NCBI GenBank assembly: GCA_015056045.1
Contig: SVGZ01000005.1
Coordinates: 62,001-126,000 of the forward strand
Source of the DNA: Clostridiales bacterium
Lineage (GTDB): Bacteria; Bacillota; Clostridia; Christensenellales; Christensenellaceae
Length of the DNA: 64,000 nt
Reading direction: 5' to 3'
In this document: positions 18,301 through 26,441 of the stretch, piece by piece
Layout of the letters: each line of letters starts with the position of its first letter
Numbering within the stretch: the first letter of the stretch is position 1
Translations under genes and position numbers: made by a program
The notes under the pieces: generated by a model
The model's database searches: none
The model's input: only the letters and a program-made list of their open reading frames with translations
Told to the model about the DNA's origin: nothing

Positions 18301-20024
18301 CCATTACCGTTACAACAACTGACGGCGGATTTACCGCTTCCTGCGAAGTCACGGTTGAAGAAGAAACGGTTGCCGTAACATCGATCACGCTTAACGAAAC
18401 AAAGAAAACGCTGACAGTTGGCGAAAGCTTCACGCTGACAGCAACCGTTTTACCCGAAAATGCAACGGATAAGACCGTTGAATGGTTGACAAGCAACGAA
18501 AAAGTCGCGATAGTAGAGAATGGTAAAGTTACCGCGCTGAAAGCCGGTTCTGCCATGATCAAAGCGGCAACACCGGATGGAAAAGTCTATGCGGTCTGCG
18601 ATATTACGGTCGAAGAAAAGAAAATTGCTGTTACAGGTGTTTCGCTCGATGTTTCGGAAAAGACCTTGACCGAAGGTGAAAGCTTCACGTTAACGGCGAC
18701 AGTTTCGCCGGCAGATGCAGAAAATAAGGCTGTTTCCTGGGCAACTTCAGATGATGGCGTGGCTACAGTCGAAAATGGCAAAGTGACGGCTTTAAAAGCA
18801 GGAACAGCAGACATTACCGTTACAACGGAAGACGGAAGCTTCACTGCAAGCTGTAAAGTGACCGTCAAGGCAAAAGAAGTTGAACCTGACGGCAGTGTTA
18901 TCGCAGTCGGTACAACGACGGGAAATGTCAACATCCGCAAGAAGCCCACAACGACAAATTCTGAAAAGCTCGGCGTCGGAACAAAGGGCAGTGTCGTAGA
19001 GATCACAAACCTCAAGGCAGCAGACGGATGGTATGAGATCAACTGGAACGGCGGCAAAGCCTATGTTTCGGCAGATTATGTCAAAATCGATAAAGACGGC
19101 ATGACCGTTACCGCAAAAGGAACCGTCACAGGAAGCGATGTCAAGCTTCGTCGTGGTCCTTCGACAAGCTATGATCAGCTGCTCCTGGCAAGCAAAAACA
19201 GCGCGATCGAGATCATTAAGCAGAATGCGGCAAGCGGTTGGCACAGAGTCTGCTATAACGGAACATACGGCTATATGTCCTCGAAATATATCAAGATCAC
19301 AGAGGAAAACCTTGGCGGTAATACCGGCGGCGATACGGAAGATAAAGCTGTCACAGCTGTTGCCCTTGATGTTTCGGAAAAGACCTTGACCGAAGGCGAA
19401 AGCTTCACATTGACTGCAACGGTCAGCCCGAGCGATGCTGCGGATAAGACCGTTTCCTGGATAACCTCCGATGATGGCGTTGCAACGGTCAGCGGAGGAA
19501 AAGTCACCGCAGTAAAAGAAGGCACGGCAACGATCACCGTCAAGACGAAAGACGGCGGCTTTACCGCAAGCTGCAAAGTGACTGTTATGGCAAAAGAAAC
19601 ACAGCCCGATGGCAGTGTTATCGCAGTCGGCACAACAACGGGCAATGTCAACATCCGAGAGAAGCCCACGACGACAAACTCCAAGAAGCTCGGCGTCGGA
19701 ACAAAGGGCAGTGTTGTGGAGATCAGAAACCTCAATGCTGCAGACGGCTGGTATGAGATCAACTGGAACGGCGGTATCGCCTATGTTTCGGCGGAATATG
19801 TCAAGATTGACGAAAACGGCATGACCGTTGTTGCCAAAGGAAGCGTCACAGGAAGCGATGTCAAGCTCCGCCGTGGTCCTTCGACAAGCTATGATGTCCT
19901 GCTTTTAGCAAGCAAAAACAGTGAGATCGAGATCATCGAAAAGAACGCAAAATCCGGCTGGCACAGAGTCCGCTACAACGGCGTATACGGCTATATGTCC
20001 TCGAGCTATATCAAGATCAGCTAA
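15342..20024 (+). CDS. Giant secreted SpoIID-domain protein with SH3 and Ig-like (Big2) repeats
   Basis: The start follows a GGAGG site. The 1560-residue protein has a signal peptide (about 1-28, ending AAFAA) and a SpoIID/LytB domain at about 120-440. That domain includes YIPGVLVGEI (probable catalytic Glu149), QAIIARTYAV, and GHGVGFSQHGAQQMA (409-423). After it come bacterial SH3 pairs at about 465-598, 788-921, 1186-1319 and 1426-1560. Big2-like Ig domains lie at about 602-688, 692-780, 925-1005, 1010-1091, 1095-1175 and 1336-1415. SpoIID enzymes are lytic transglycosylases that cut denuded peptidoglycan during engulfment. Here the domain is carried by a much longer wall-binding scaffold, so the protein may act at the vegetative surface. 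There is no LPXTG or membrane anchor. It is a single-gene unit ending in a terminator. Confidence 0.88.
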   Translation: MIKTKKLIAFILAFTMIIGLMPTAAFAAVDDHSIVRVKISIGSVKQQALTIDGNYYIEESKSTELYRQSYTVGIENNALTLKDPLGETVLSGKSSITFVQCADTTGNNYMTVGSYHYKGNMKFTIVSGNLQLVNHVYIEDYIPGVLVGEIGDYYPIEVQKSQAIIARTYAVTHMSDSGTFDLYDTSRSQVYKGYNASWTNCIAGAEATAKQLLYCDSELVDVYYTNSNGGYVECYQHAWYPRAVEPYDIVREDIWDRDNAKSPKESLKIYKDLSANSLAANLSNYLKDLVAGKAGSGRSDVTLVSIDKIEPKTIASGHTSWPDKKCAGHGAEKYANHSEFLSVCPNYTGFAVTLKAKIGGTTKSYTVEMDATKLKVDGTYEVYSKTNLRLFRLEETDSYYILSQVRSGHGVGFSQHGAQQMAKSGWTYEQMIDFYYPNCEIKEGNITAPKLENRKTNSTVIAKPELAAVGTSTGNVNVRSGAGEEYTKLGTLKTGSVVEIVEKNVVSGWHKIWYNGQIAYVSADYVTIDEDGMKVIAEGIVTGSDVKLRRGPGTDFDQLTLASKNSKIYIIKKNAKSGWHRVLYNDIYGYMSSSYISIDNESITVTGVSLDQTQATMSIGSSITLTASVLPEDAAKNTVTWKTTNEDALQLTAGENNTCTVRAIAAGSAAVVITTDEGGYTASCVITVDPDPVAVSGITLSNANLALYVGQEYELTAEVLPEDATNKTHTWASSNEKVVTVEEDVNGGCTVTALAVGSATITATTEDGEFEASCVVTVEERKIIPAGIVAVGTVTEEVNIREKATTSSTKLDEVAAGAVLEIKDTDPADGWYMINWNGKDAYVSADYVTIDKDGMKIIAEGTVTGSDVKLRRGPSTSYDILTLASKNSTIYIIEENTKSGWHRVLYNDMFGYMSSSYIKISETAVKVTGVSLDMAEKTLKVGESFTLTATILPENAANKAVSWASSDSAAVKVENGKVTALKAGTATITVTTTDGGFTASCEVTVEEETVAVTSITLNETKKTLTVGESFTLTATVLPENATDKTVEWLTSNEKVAIVENGKVTALKAGSAMIKAATPDGKVYAVCDITVEEKKIAVTGVSLDVSEKTLTEGESFTLTATVSPADAENKAVSWATSDDGVATVENGKVTALKAGTADITVTTEDGSFTASCKVTVKAKEVEPDGSVIAVGTTTGNVNIRKKPTTTNSEKLGVGTKGSVVEITNLKAADGWYEINWNGGKAYVSADYVKIDKDGMTVTAKGTVTGSDVKLRRGPSTSYDQLLLASKNSAIEIIKQNAASGWHRVCYNGTYGYMSSKYIKITEENLGGNTGGDTEDKAVTAVALDVSEKTLTEGESFTLTATVSPSDAADKTVSWITSDDGVATVSGGKVTAVKEGTATITVKTKDGGFTASCKVTVMAKETQPDGSVIAVGTTTGNVNIREKPTTTNSKKLGVGTKGSVVEIRNLNAADGWYEINWNGGIAYVSAEYVKIDENGMTVVAKGSVTGSDVKLRRGPSTSYDVLLLASKNSEIEIIEKNAKSGWHRVRYNGVYGYMSSSYIKIS
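18630..20018 (+). repeat. Two tandem 669-base repeats inside the SpoIID protein gene
   Basis: Bases 18630-19298 and 19350-20018 (residues 1097-1319 and 1337-1559) are closely similar copies of one Big2 plus two SH3 domains, offset by 720 bases. Between them is a short glycine-rich linker. The similarity at DNA level is high, so this looks like a recent internal duplication. Confidence 0.85.
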
Positions 20025-20041
20025 ACAAAATAACAGATCAG

Positions 20042-20071
20042 CAGGATCCGAAAAACGGGTCCTGTTTTTTT
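20042..20071 (+). terminator. Terminator after the SpoIID protein gene
   Basis: CAGGATCCG-AAAAA-CGGGTCCTG is followed by seven T. Confidence 0.88.
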
Positions 20072-20221
20072 GTATTCCTTTGCGATTTCCAAAATATTTT
20101 ATCAAATAGAAAAATGTGAGAATTTGTCAAAAATTGGTATGAAAAAGATACCAACTGCCGTTTTAATGGGAAAATTTAAAAGAAATTTGTGAAAAAAATA
20201 TCGCGTGACGGCATTACAGGA
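20072..20221. promoter_or_regulatory. AT-rich intergenic region with an inverted repeat
   Basis: The stretch before the fumC promoter contains TTGGTAT-GAAAAAG-ATACCAA near 20135-20155. This is a perfect 7-base inverted repeat that could be an operator. No gene is seen in it. Confidence 0.4.
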
Positions 20222-20250
20222 TTGATTATGCAGTCTTTTGGTGTTACAAT
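20222..20250 (+). promoter_or_regulatory. Sigma-A-type promoter for fumC and the hdr-flx-frd cluster
   Basis: TTGATT and TACAAT are separated by 17 bases. The promoter lies 216 bases before the fumC start, leaving a long untranslated leader. Confidence 0.65.
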
Positions 20251-20465
20251 ATGGTTGGAGAAAAGTGTCATATTTGGGATATTTTAAACCAAACAGGGGC
20301 TATCTTCTGTTTTGCATCCGCTTTTTGCGGAAAATCCCCCAAAAAATGTCGCTTTAGGCACAGCCGTTGCCTTGCATATACGGCAAATATCTATAGGTTG
20401 ATCGCCCAGATTGGTTTGTAAAAAGACCGCATGGGCATAAGCAAATGATCAGAAAGGAACTACAC
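20251..20465 (+). other. Long 5' leader of fumC
   Basis: About 215 untranslated bases contain small hairpins such as CCGC-TTTTT-GCGG and GCCGT...ACGGC. I do not recognise a known riboswitch class. It may be a regulatory leader, or a second promoter may be hidden in it. Confidence 0.35.
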
Positions 20466-21836
20466 ATGGAATTCAGAATAGAACATGACTCTATGGGTGA
20501 GATGCAGGTACCTGCAGACAGATACTGGGGTGCCCAGACACAGAGAAGTAAGCAGAACTTCGTTATCGGCGGAGAGATCATGCCGCGCGAGATCACACAT
20601 GCTTTCGGTATTTTAAAGAAAGCTGCAGCGATCGCAAACAACCGTATTCGTCCCGACAGAATGGACGACAAGAAACTCGCAGGTATTTCTCAGGCTTGTG
20701 ATGAAGTCATCTCCGGCAGTCTGAACGATCATTTCCCGCTCGTCGTCTGGCAGACAGGCAGCGGCACACAGTCCAACATGAACGCAAACGAAGTTATCGC
20801 TAACCGTGCAAACGAAATTTTAGGCGAAAAACTTTGCCACCCGAATGATCATGTCAATATGTCCCAGTCTTCGAATGATACGTTCCCGACGGCTATGCAT
20901 ATTTCCGCAGTTTTAGCTATCGAAGATAACCTCTTCCCGGCTATGGATGAAGTTATCGCAACCTTCAAGAGACTCGAAGCTGAAAACGAAGGCGTTGTCA
21001 AAACAGGCAGAACACACCTTCAGGATGCTACACCGATCTCCTTCCCGCAGGAAATCAGCGGCTGGAGAAACATGATCGAAAAATCCAAGGCACAGTTAAC
21101 ACTCGCTCTTGGCGGTCTTAAAGAACTGGCTCTTGGCGGCACAGCAGTCGGCACAGGCTTAAACTGCCCTGCAGGCTTCGCAGAAGAAGTTGCTAAAGTT
21201 GTTTCCGAGATCACAGGAAAAGACTTCGTTACAGCGGCAAATAAATTCCACGCTTTAACATCCAAAGATGAACTCGTATTTGCACACGGCGCATTAAAAG
21301 GCCTTGCAGCAAACATGATGAAGATCGCAAACGACGTTCGCTGGCTCGCAAGCGGCCCGAGAGACGGTCTTGGCGAAATCTTCATCCCCGAAAACGAACC
21401 CGGTTCCTCCATCATGCCCGGCAAAGTAAACCCGACACAGTGCGAATCCGTTACAATGGTCGCTGTTCAGGTCATGGGCAACGATGTTGCAGTCGGTATG
21501 GCAGCTTCCCAGGGCAACTTCGAGCTGAACGTTTTCATGCCGGTTCTTATCTATAACTTCCTCCAGAGCGCAAGACTCTTGGCAGATTCCCTGCGTTCCT
21601 TCAACAGCAACTGCCTCGTCGGCATCAAAGCCAACAAGGAAAAGATGCACCACAACCTCTACAACAGCCTCATGCTCGTTACAGCGCTCAACCCCTATAT
21701 CGGCTATGAAAACGCTGCGAAGACCGCTAAGAAGGCTTATAAAGAAAACATTTCCCTTAAGGAAGCTTGCGTCGGTCTCGGTTTCTTGACAGAAGAAAAA
21801 TTCGACGAAGTATTCAATCCGGAAGGAATGTGCTAA
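20466..21836 (+). CDS. fumC: Class II fumarate hydratase
   Basis: FumC reversibly hydrates fumarate to malate. The ATG at 20466 follows AAAGGAA by 7 bases; an ATG 21 bases earlier overlaps that site. The 456-residue protein has the superfamily signature GSSIMPGKVNP, the SGTQSNMN segment (as GSGTQSNMNANEV), and the HPNDHVNMSQSSNDTFPTAMH region. It is oxygen-stable and cofactor-free, unlike the Fe-S class I enzymes. Placed directly ahead of the hdr-flx-frd genes, it would provide fumarate for them or take up malate in the reverse direction. Confidence 0.96.
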   Translation: MEFRIEHDSMGEMQVPADRYWGAQTQRSKQNFVIGGEIMPREITHAFGILKKAAAIANNRIRPDRMDDKKLAGISQACDEVISGSLNDHFPLVVWQTGSGTQSNMNANEVIANRANEILGEKLCHPNDHVNMSQSSNDTFPTAMHISAVLAIEDNLFPAMDEVIATFKRLEAENEGVVKTGRTHLQDATPISFPQEISGWRNMIEKSKAQLTLALGGLKELALGGTAVGTGLNCPAGFAEEVAKVVSEITGKDFVTAANKFHALTSKDELVFAHGALKGLAANMMKIANDVRWLASGPRDGLGEIFIPENEPGSSIMPGKVNPTQCESVTMVAVQVMGNDVAVGMAASQGNFELNVFMPVLIYNFLQSARLLADSLRSFNSNCLVGIKANKEKMHHNLYNSLMLVTALNPYIGYENAAKTAKKAYKENISLKEACVGLGFLTEEKFDEVFNPEGMC

Positions 21837-21850
21837 AAATTGTTTAGGAC

Positions 21851-21915
21851 CGCTGAGGGAAGGCAGCTTTTCTCAGCGGATAAATAGGCGAAATGGAGAA
21901 GGGGAGTTATTCCCC
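21851..21915 (+). other. Two hairpins between fumC and hdrB
   Basis: CCGCTGAG...CTCAGCGG (21851-21880) and GGGGAGTTATTCCCC (21901-21915) occur in the 108-base gap. Neither has a clear T-run, so partial readthrough or mRNA processing between fumC and the following genes is more likely than full termination. Confidence 0.45.
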
Positions 21916-21944
21916 CGACTTATGCAAAAAGGATGGACTATAAA

Positions 21945-22745
21945 ATGATTTACAGCTATTATCCCGGCTGCACGCTCAAATCGAAAGCGACACAGTTGGA
22001 TATATACGGACGCAAATCTGCAGAGGCATTGGGCATCGAGCTCCGTGAACTCGAAGAATGGCAGTGCTGCGGTGCCGTTTATCCGCAGGTCAAGGATGAG
22101 ATCGCAAGAAGACTTGGCGCTGTCAGAGCTTTGAGAGATGCCGAAAACGGCAAGCTCGTCACGATGTGCAGTGCATGCCACCACGTCCTCAAGCGTACGG
22201 CTTATGACTGGAACCAGGATGAGAACTTCCGCACAAAGGCTACGAACTTCATGAAGGCAGGCGTTTTAAAGCCCGAAGAAGCTTATGACGGCGAAACAAA
22301 CGTTATCCACTTCCTCGAACTCCTTCGCGATGAGATCGGCTTTGACCAGCTCAAGAAAATGGTCAAGAACCCGCTCAAAGGCAGAAAGATCGGTGCTTTC
22401 TATGGATGTATGTTCCTCCGACCCGGTAAAGTCCTCGCGTTTGATGATCCGGAAAACCCGACCATTATCGAAGACTTCATCCGCGCACTCGGCGCAGAAG
22501 CGGTAAGCTACCCCTACAGAAACGAATGCTGCGGTGCTTATGTTGCTCTTGAAGATAAATCTTCCGCAACAGCACAGGTCAACAAGGCGATCCACTCTGC
22601 ACTGGCAAACGGCGCAGAAGAACTCATCACCGCATGCCCGCTCTGTATGTATAACCTCGTACACAATGCTGCAGGCGAAACCATGCCCGTACATTACTTC
22701 ACAGAACTTCTTGCAGAAGCTCTTGGCGTTAAGGAGGAAGACTGA
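21945..22745 (+). CDS. hdrB: Heterodisulfide reductase subunit B-like protein (two CCG domains)
   Basis: The ATG at 21945 follows AAGGATGG by 8 bases; an ATG at 21933 lies inside that site. The 266-residue protein has two complete CCG cysteine motifs: C9-x31-CC(41,42)-x32-C75xxC78 and C155-x39-CC(195,196)-x34-C231xxC234. These bind the noncubane 4Fe-4S clusters that reduce disulfides in methanogen HdrB. It overlaps hdrC by one base. In bacteria such HdrB proteins pair with HdrA and FlxABCD, and their electron acceptor is often uncertain. In this cluster the acceptor may be a disulfide or the fumarate reductase subunits; that is inference. Confidence 0.9.
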   Translation: MIYSYYPGCTLKSKATQLDIYGRKSAEALGIELRELEEWQCCGAVYPQVKDEIARRLGAVRALRDAENGKLVTMCSACHHVLKRTAYDWNQDENFRTKATNFMKAGVLKPEEAYDGETNVIHFLELLRDEIGFDQLKKMVKNPLKGRKIGAFYGCMFLRPGKVLAFDDPENPTIIEDFIRALGAEAVSYPYRNECCGAYVALEDKSSATAQVNKAIHSALANGAEELITACPLCMYNLVHNAAGETMPVHYFTELLAEALGVKEED

Positions 22746-23131
22746 TGGAAGCTAACAATTTTGCAAAAACAGCAGTCGAGATCAGCGGCGTCAACCCGAA
22801 AAAATGCATGAAATGCGGCAAATGCACAGGCGCTTGCCCGAACTATGACAAGATGGAATACCATCCGCATCAGTTCGTCGCAATGGTCGATAAGGGACAG
22901 ATCGAAAAGCTCATGGCGAGCGATTCCATCTACCTTTGCCTGAGCTGCATGGCTTGTGTAGAAAGATGCCCCAGAGGCGTAGAACCCGGCAAGCTCGTTG
23001 AAGCTGTCCGCGTTATGCAGATCCGCCAGCAGGGCAATGACAGAAGAAACGCAGTCGATATCGCTGCATTTGCGGATGAAAACGTTCCGCAGCAGCTCTT
23101 TATGGCGGCAATGCGTAAATACAGAGAGTAA
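22745..23131 (+). CDS. hdrC: Heterodisulfide reductase subunit C-like 4Fe-4S protein
   Basis: The 128-residue protein has two CxxCxxCxxxCP motifs at C21/24/27/31 and C65/68/71/75, the arrangement of HdrC. HdrC wires electrons between HdrA and HdrB. The start ATG shares a base with the hdrB stop, after a GGAGG site, so the two are translationally coupled. The methanogen protein is somewhat longer; this short form is common in bacteria. Confidence 0.9.
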   Translation: MEANNFAKTAVEISGVNPKKCMKCGKCTGACPNYDKMEYHPHQFVAMVDKGQIEKLMASDSIYLCLSCMACVERCPRGVEPGKLVEAVRVMQIRQQGNDRRNAVDIAAFADENVPQQLFMAAMRKYRE

Positions 23132-23146
23132 GGAGGAAAACCACAT

Positions 23147-25138
23147 ATGCAGAAAATTGGCGTATTCGTTTGCTGGTGCGGTTCCAACATCGCCGGTACA
23201 GTAGACGTTAAAGCAGTTGCAGAAGCAGTAAAATCCGAAAGCGGCGTGGTCTATTCCACAGATTACCAGTATATGTGTTCCGCTGCAGGCCAGAAGCTCA
23301 TCTCCGACGCTATCGCTGAAAAACAGCTCGATGGTATCGTAGTATGCTCCTGTTCGCCCAGAATGCACGAAGCTACATTCCGCAGAACAGCTGAAAATGC
23401 AGGCCTCAACCCCTATATGGTAGAAATCGCTAACATCCGCGAACAGTGCTCCTGGATCCATAAGGATATGGAAGAAGGCACAGAAAAAGCGATTATCCTG
23501 GCAAAAGCCGCTATCGCAAAAGTTCGCAACAATACACCCCTTCAGGCCGGTACAAGCGCAGTAACAAAGCGCGCACTCGTCATCGGCGGTGGTATTGCAG
23601 GTATCCAGACAGCGCTCGACGTTGCTGATGCAGGTTTTGAAGTTGACATCGTTGAACAGGGTCCGACGATCGGCGGCCGTATGGCACAGCTCGATAAGAC
23701 ATTCCCGACGCTCGACTGCGCAGCTTGTATCTTAACACCTAAAATGGTAGACGCTGCACAGAGCGATAAGATCAACATCATCAGCTACGCAAATGTTGAA
23801 AAGGTTTCCGGCTTTGTCGGCAACTTCAAGGCAACGATCAGAAAGAAAGCAAGATTCGTTGACGAAGCAAAATGCACAGGCTGCGGCGAATGTATGGCAA
23901 AATGCCCTTCCAAAAAAGGTAAGGACGAGTTCAACATGAAGCTGAATAACCGCCCGGCGATCTATATCCCCTTCGCACAGGCGATCCCGAACGTTGCGGT
24001 TATCGATACAGAACAGTGCATCAAGATGAAAACAGGCAAATGCGGTCTCTGCCAGAAGGTTTGCTCCGCAGGCGCTATCAACTATGAACAGAAAGACGAA
24101 TTCATCGAACGCGAATATGGTGCGATCGTTGTCGCAACAGGCTTCCGCCAGATGGATCCCTCTGCACTCAATGAATTTGGTTATGCCGAAAATAAAGACG
24201 TCGTAACAAGCCTCGAATTCGAAAGATTGATGAACGCTGCAGGCCCGACAAAAGGCACACTCCTTCGTCCTTCCGATGGTTCGCACCCGAAGACACTCGT
24301 CTTCATCCAGTGCGTAGGCTCCCGCTGCGACGAAAATACAGATCGCGGCAAGCCCTATTGCAGCAAGATCTGCTGCATGTACACAGCAAAACATGCTATG
24401 CTCGTCCGCGAAAAATATCCGGATACAGACGTTCATGTATTCTACATCGACGAACGTACACCCGGTAAGAACTTTGATGAATTCTACCGCCGCGCTGCAG
24501 AACAGTATGGCGTAGACTATATCAAGGGTATGGTCGGCAAAGTTGCACAGGAAAACGGCAAGCTCATGGTTCAGGGCAGCGACCTCATCAACAATGAACA
24601 GGTCAAGATCGAAGCGGACATGGTTGTCCTCGCAGCTGCGATCGAACCCGATCCGACGGCAAGATCCATCGCAACGATGCTCACCGCATCCATGGATACA
24701 AATGACTTCTTCACAGAGGCTCACCCGAAGCTTCGCCCTGTCGAATCCCCGACAGCAGGTATCTTCCTTTCCGGCGTTGCACAGGGCCCGAAGGATATCC
24801 CCGAAACCGTTGCACAGGCTGGTGCAGCAGCTTCCAAGGTTATCTCCCTTCTCGTTAAAGACCACCTCGTTACGAACCCCTGCATCGCAGAATCCAACGC
24901 TCTGCTCTGCAACGGCTGCTCTCAGTGCGAAAAGGTCTGCCCCTATGGCGCGATCACCTATGTCGATAAGGAAGTCAGAGGACCCGGCGTTCGCGAAGTA
25001 CGCAGAGTTGCACAGGTCAACCCGGCTGTTTGCCAGGGCTGCGGTGCATGCACAGTAACATGTCCTTCCGGCGCAATGGACCTTAAAGGATTCAGCAACA
25101 AGCAGATTATGTCGGAGGTAGATGCAATATGTCTATGA
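23147..25138 (+). CDS. hdrA: Heterodisulfide reductase subunit A-like FAD/Fe-S protein
   Basis: HdrA carries the FAD that splits electron pairs in flavin-based electron bifurcation. The 663-residue protein has an N-terminal GVFVCWCG domain, an FAD fold (GGGIAGIQTA near 147), and the HdrA-specific TFPTLDCAACILTPKM near 185-200. Four further Fe-S motifs follow: C243/246/249/253; C291 with C299/302/306; C588/591/594/598; C629/632/635/639. The size and cysteine set match HdrA. An AGGAGG site precedes the ATG. It overlaps the following MvhD-like gene by 10 bases, which suggests a stoichiometric complex. Confidence 0.93.
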   Translation: MQKIGVFVCWCGSNIAGTVDVKAVAEAVKSESGVVYSTDYQYMCSAAGQKLISDAIAEKQLDGIVVCSCSPRMHEATFRRTAENAGLNPYMVEIANIREQCSWIHKDMEEGTEKAIILAKAAIAKVRNNTPLQAGTSAVTKRALVIGGGIAGIQTALDVADAGFEVDIVEQGPTIGGRMAQLDKTFPTLDCAACILTPKMVDAAQSDKINIISYANVEKVSGFVGNFKATIRKKARFVDEAKCTGCGECMAKCPSKKGKDEFNMKLNNRPAIYIPFAQAIPNVAVIDTEQCIKMKTGKCGLCQKVCSAGAINYEQKDEFIEREYGAIVVATGFRQMDPSALNEFGYAENKDVVTSLEFERLMNAAGPTKGTLLRPSDGSHPKTLVFIQCVGSRCDENTDRGKPYCSKICCMYTAKHAMLVREKYPDTDVHVFYIDERTPGKNFDEFYRRAAEQYGVDYIKGMVGKVAQENGKLMVQGSDLINNEQVKIEADMVVLAAAIEPDPTARSIATMLTASMDTNDFFTEAHPKLRPVESPTAGIFLSGVAQGPKDIPETVAQAGAAASKVISLLVKDHLVTNPCIAESNALLCNGCSQCEKVCPYGAITYVDKEVRGPGVREVRRVAQVNPAVCQGCGACTVTCPSGAMDLKGFSNKQIMSEVDAICL

Positions 25139-25569
25139 CAGGAAATGAATGGAAGCCGAAAATCGTAGCTTTCTGCTGCAACTGGTGCTCCTATGCAGGT
25201 GCAGACCTTGCAGGCTCCGGAAGGCTTTCCTACCCGGCTGAAGTAAAAATTATCCGTGTTCCCTGCTCTTGCCGTGTTAACCCGCTTTTCATCTTAAAAG
25301 CATTTGAACGCGGTGCAGATGGCGTTATCCTTTGCGGCTGCCATCCGGGCGATTGCCACTATACAAGCGGCAACTATTATGCAAGACGCAGAATGACACT
25401 TCTTTTCAGTATGCTCGATTACCTTGGCATCGAAAGAGGCCGTACAAGAGTTGAATGGGTAAGCGCTGCTGAAGGCGAAAAATTCTCCAGGACAATGAAC
25501 GAATTCGTAAAGACCGTTACAGAGCTTGGCGAAAACAGAAAGTTAGGTGACCTTAGATGCAAAAGATAG
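25129..25569 (+). CDS. flxD: MvhD/FlxD-like iron-sulfur protein
   Basis: The 146-residue protein has the cysteine pattern of MvhD (CCNWCSYAGAD, VPCSCRVN, LCGCHPGDCHY), a 2Fe-2S protein that passes electrons into HdrA. In bacteria the same domain is FlxD of FlxABCD-HdrABC. The start at 25129 has a GGAGG 10 bases upstream, within the end of hdrA; a second ATG 6 bases later is possible. It overlaps the next gene by 13 bases. Confidence 0.88.
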   Translation: MSMTGNEWKPKIVAFCCNWCSYAGADLAGSGRLSYPAEVKIIRVPCSCRVNPLFILKAFERGADGVILCGCHPGDCHYTSGNYYARRRMTLLFSMLDYLGIERGRTRVEWVSAAEGEKFSRTMNEFVKTVTELGENRKLGDLRCKR

Positions 25570-26441
25570 GAACAGCGATCTATGAACGTGCGTTTGAGCT
25601 CATGAACAGCGGAGAAGTCGCAAGAGTTCTCGGTTGGGAAAAAGGTGAGCTCGTAGCTGACTGGTCTGTTGCACTCTTTGAAGATGCAGAAGAATTAAAG
25701 GGCCTCGTTTATGGCGATTATGCAGGCGCAAACTTGAGCAAAACCTGCGTACTCCGTGATCTTTCCAAACTGGAAGGCAAGACGCTCGTCATCTTAAAGC
25801 CCTGTGATACACTTTCCTTCAACCAGCTTTTAAAAGAGCACCGCGTTGTAAGAGAAAAGTTCTATATCATCGGCGCAGGCTGCAAAGGTATGAAGGATGA
25901 AAACGGACTCCTCGCAAAATGCAAGACCTGCAAGAGCAAGAACTTCGAAGTTTATGATGAGATCATCGACGACGAAGAAGCAAGAACAGTAGAAAGCGCA
26001 GACAGATTTGAAGAAGTCGCAAAGCTTGAAGCGATGACACACGAAGAACGTTTTGAATTCTGGAGAAACGAACTTTCCCGCTGCATCCGCTGCAATGCTT
26101 GCCGCAATATCTGCCCCGCATGCACCTGCAGAAAATGCGTATTCGATAACCCCGATTCCGGTGTTGCCGAAAAAGCAAACGTTACGGATTTCCAGGAAAA
26201 TCTCTTCCACATCATCCGTGCTTTCCACGTTGCAGGCCGCTGCACAGACTGCGGTGAATGCTCCAGAGTATGCCCGCAGAATATCCCGCTGCACCTCTTC
26301 AACAGAAAGTACATCAAGGATATCAATGAGCTTTACGGCGAATACCAGGCAGGTGAAGGCGAAGAAGAACGCACACCGCTCACAAGCTATCAGCAGAGCG
26401 ATGTTGAGCCTTCCATCGTACATACAAGGGGGAACGCATAA
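25557..26441 (+). CDS. flxC: 4Fe-4S dicluster protein, FlxC-like
   Basis: The 294-residue protein has an alpha/beta N-terminal half (KTLVILKPCDTLSFNQLL), a CKTCKSK knuckle, then CIRCNACRNICPACTC and CTDCGECSRVCPQ. This arrangement resembles the FlxC/coenzyme F420-reducing-hydrogenase-beta-like proteins of FlxABCD clusters. It probably carries electrons between the NADH-oxidising FlxA and the HdrA side. It overlaps both neighbours (13 bases before, 1 base after). The C-terminal 35 residues are acidic and unusual. The exact Flx letter is assigned by position and resemblance. Confidence 0.75.
   Translation: MQKIGTAIYERAFELMNSGEVARVLGWEKGELVADWSVALFEDAEELKGLVYGDYAGANLSKTCVLRDLSKLEGKTLVILKPCDTLSFNQLLKEHRVVREKFYIIGAGCKGMKDENGLLAKCKTCKSKNFEVYDEIIDDEEARTVESADRFEEVAKLEAMTHEERFEFWRNELSRCIRCNACRNICPACTCRKCVFDNPDSGVAEKANVTDFQENLFHIIRAFHVAGRCTDCGECSRVCPQNIPLHLFNRKYIKDINELYGEYQAGEGEEERTPLTSYQQSDVEPSIVHTRGNA

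Noticed and set aside
23732-24865. 377-codon reverse-strand open frame over hdrA
   Set aside because: Its cysteine-rich product is a mirror of the hdrA codons and has no ribosome site or known domain.
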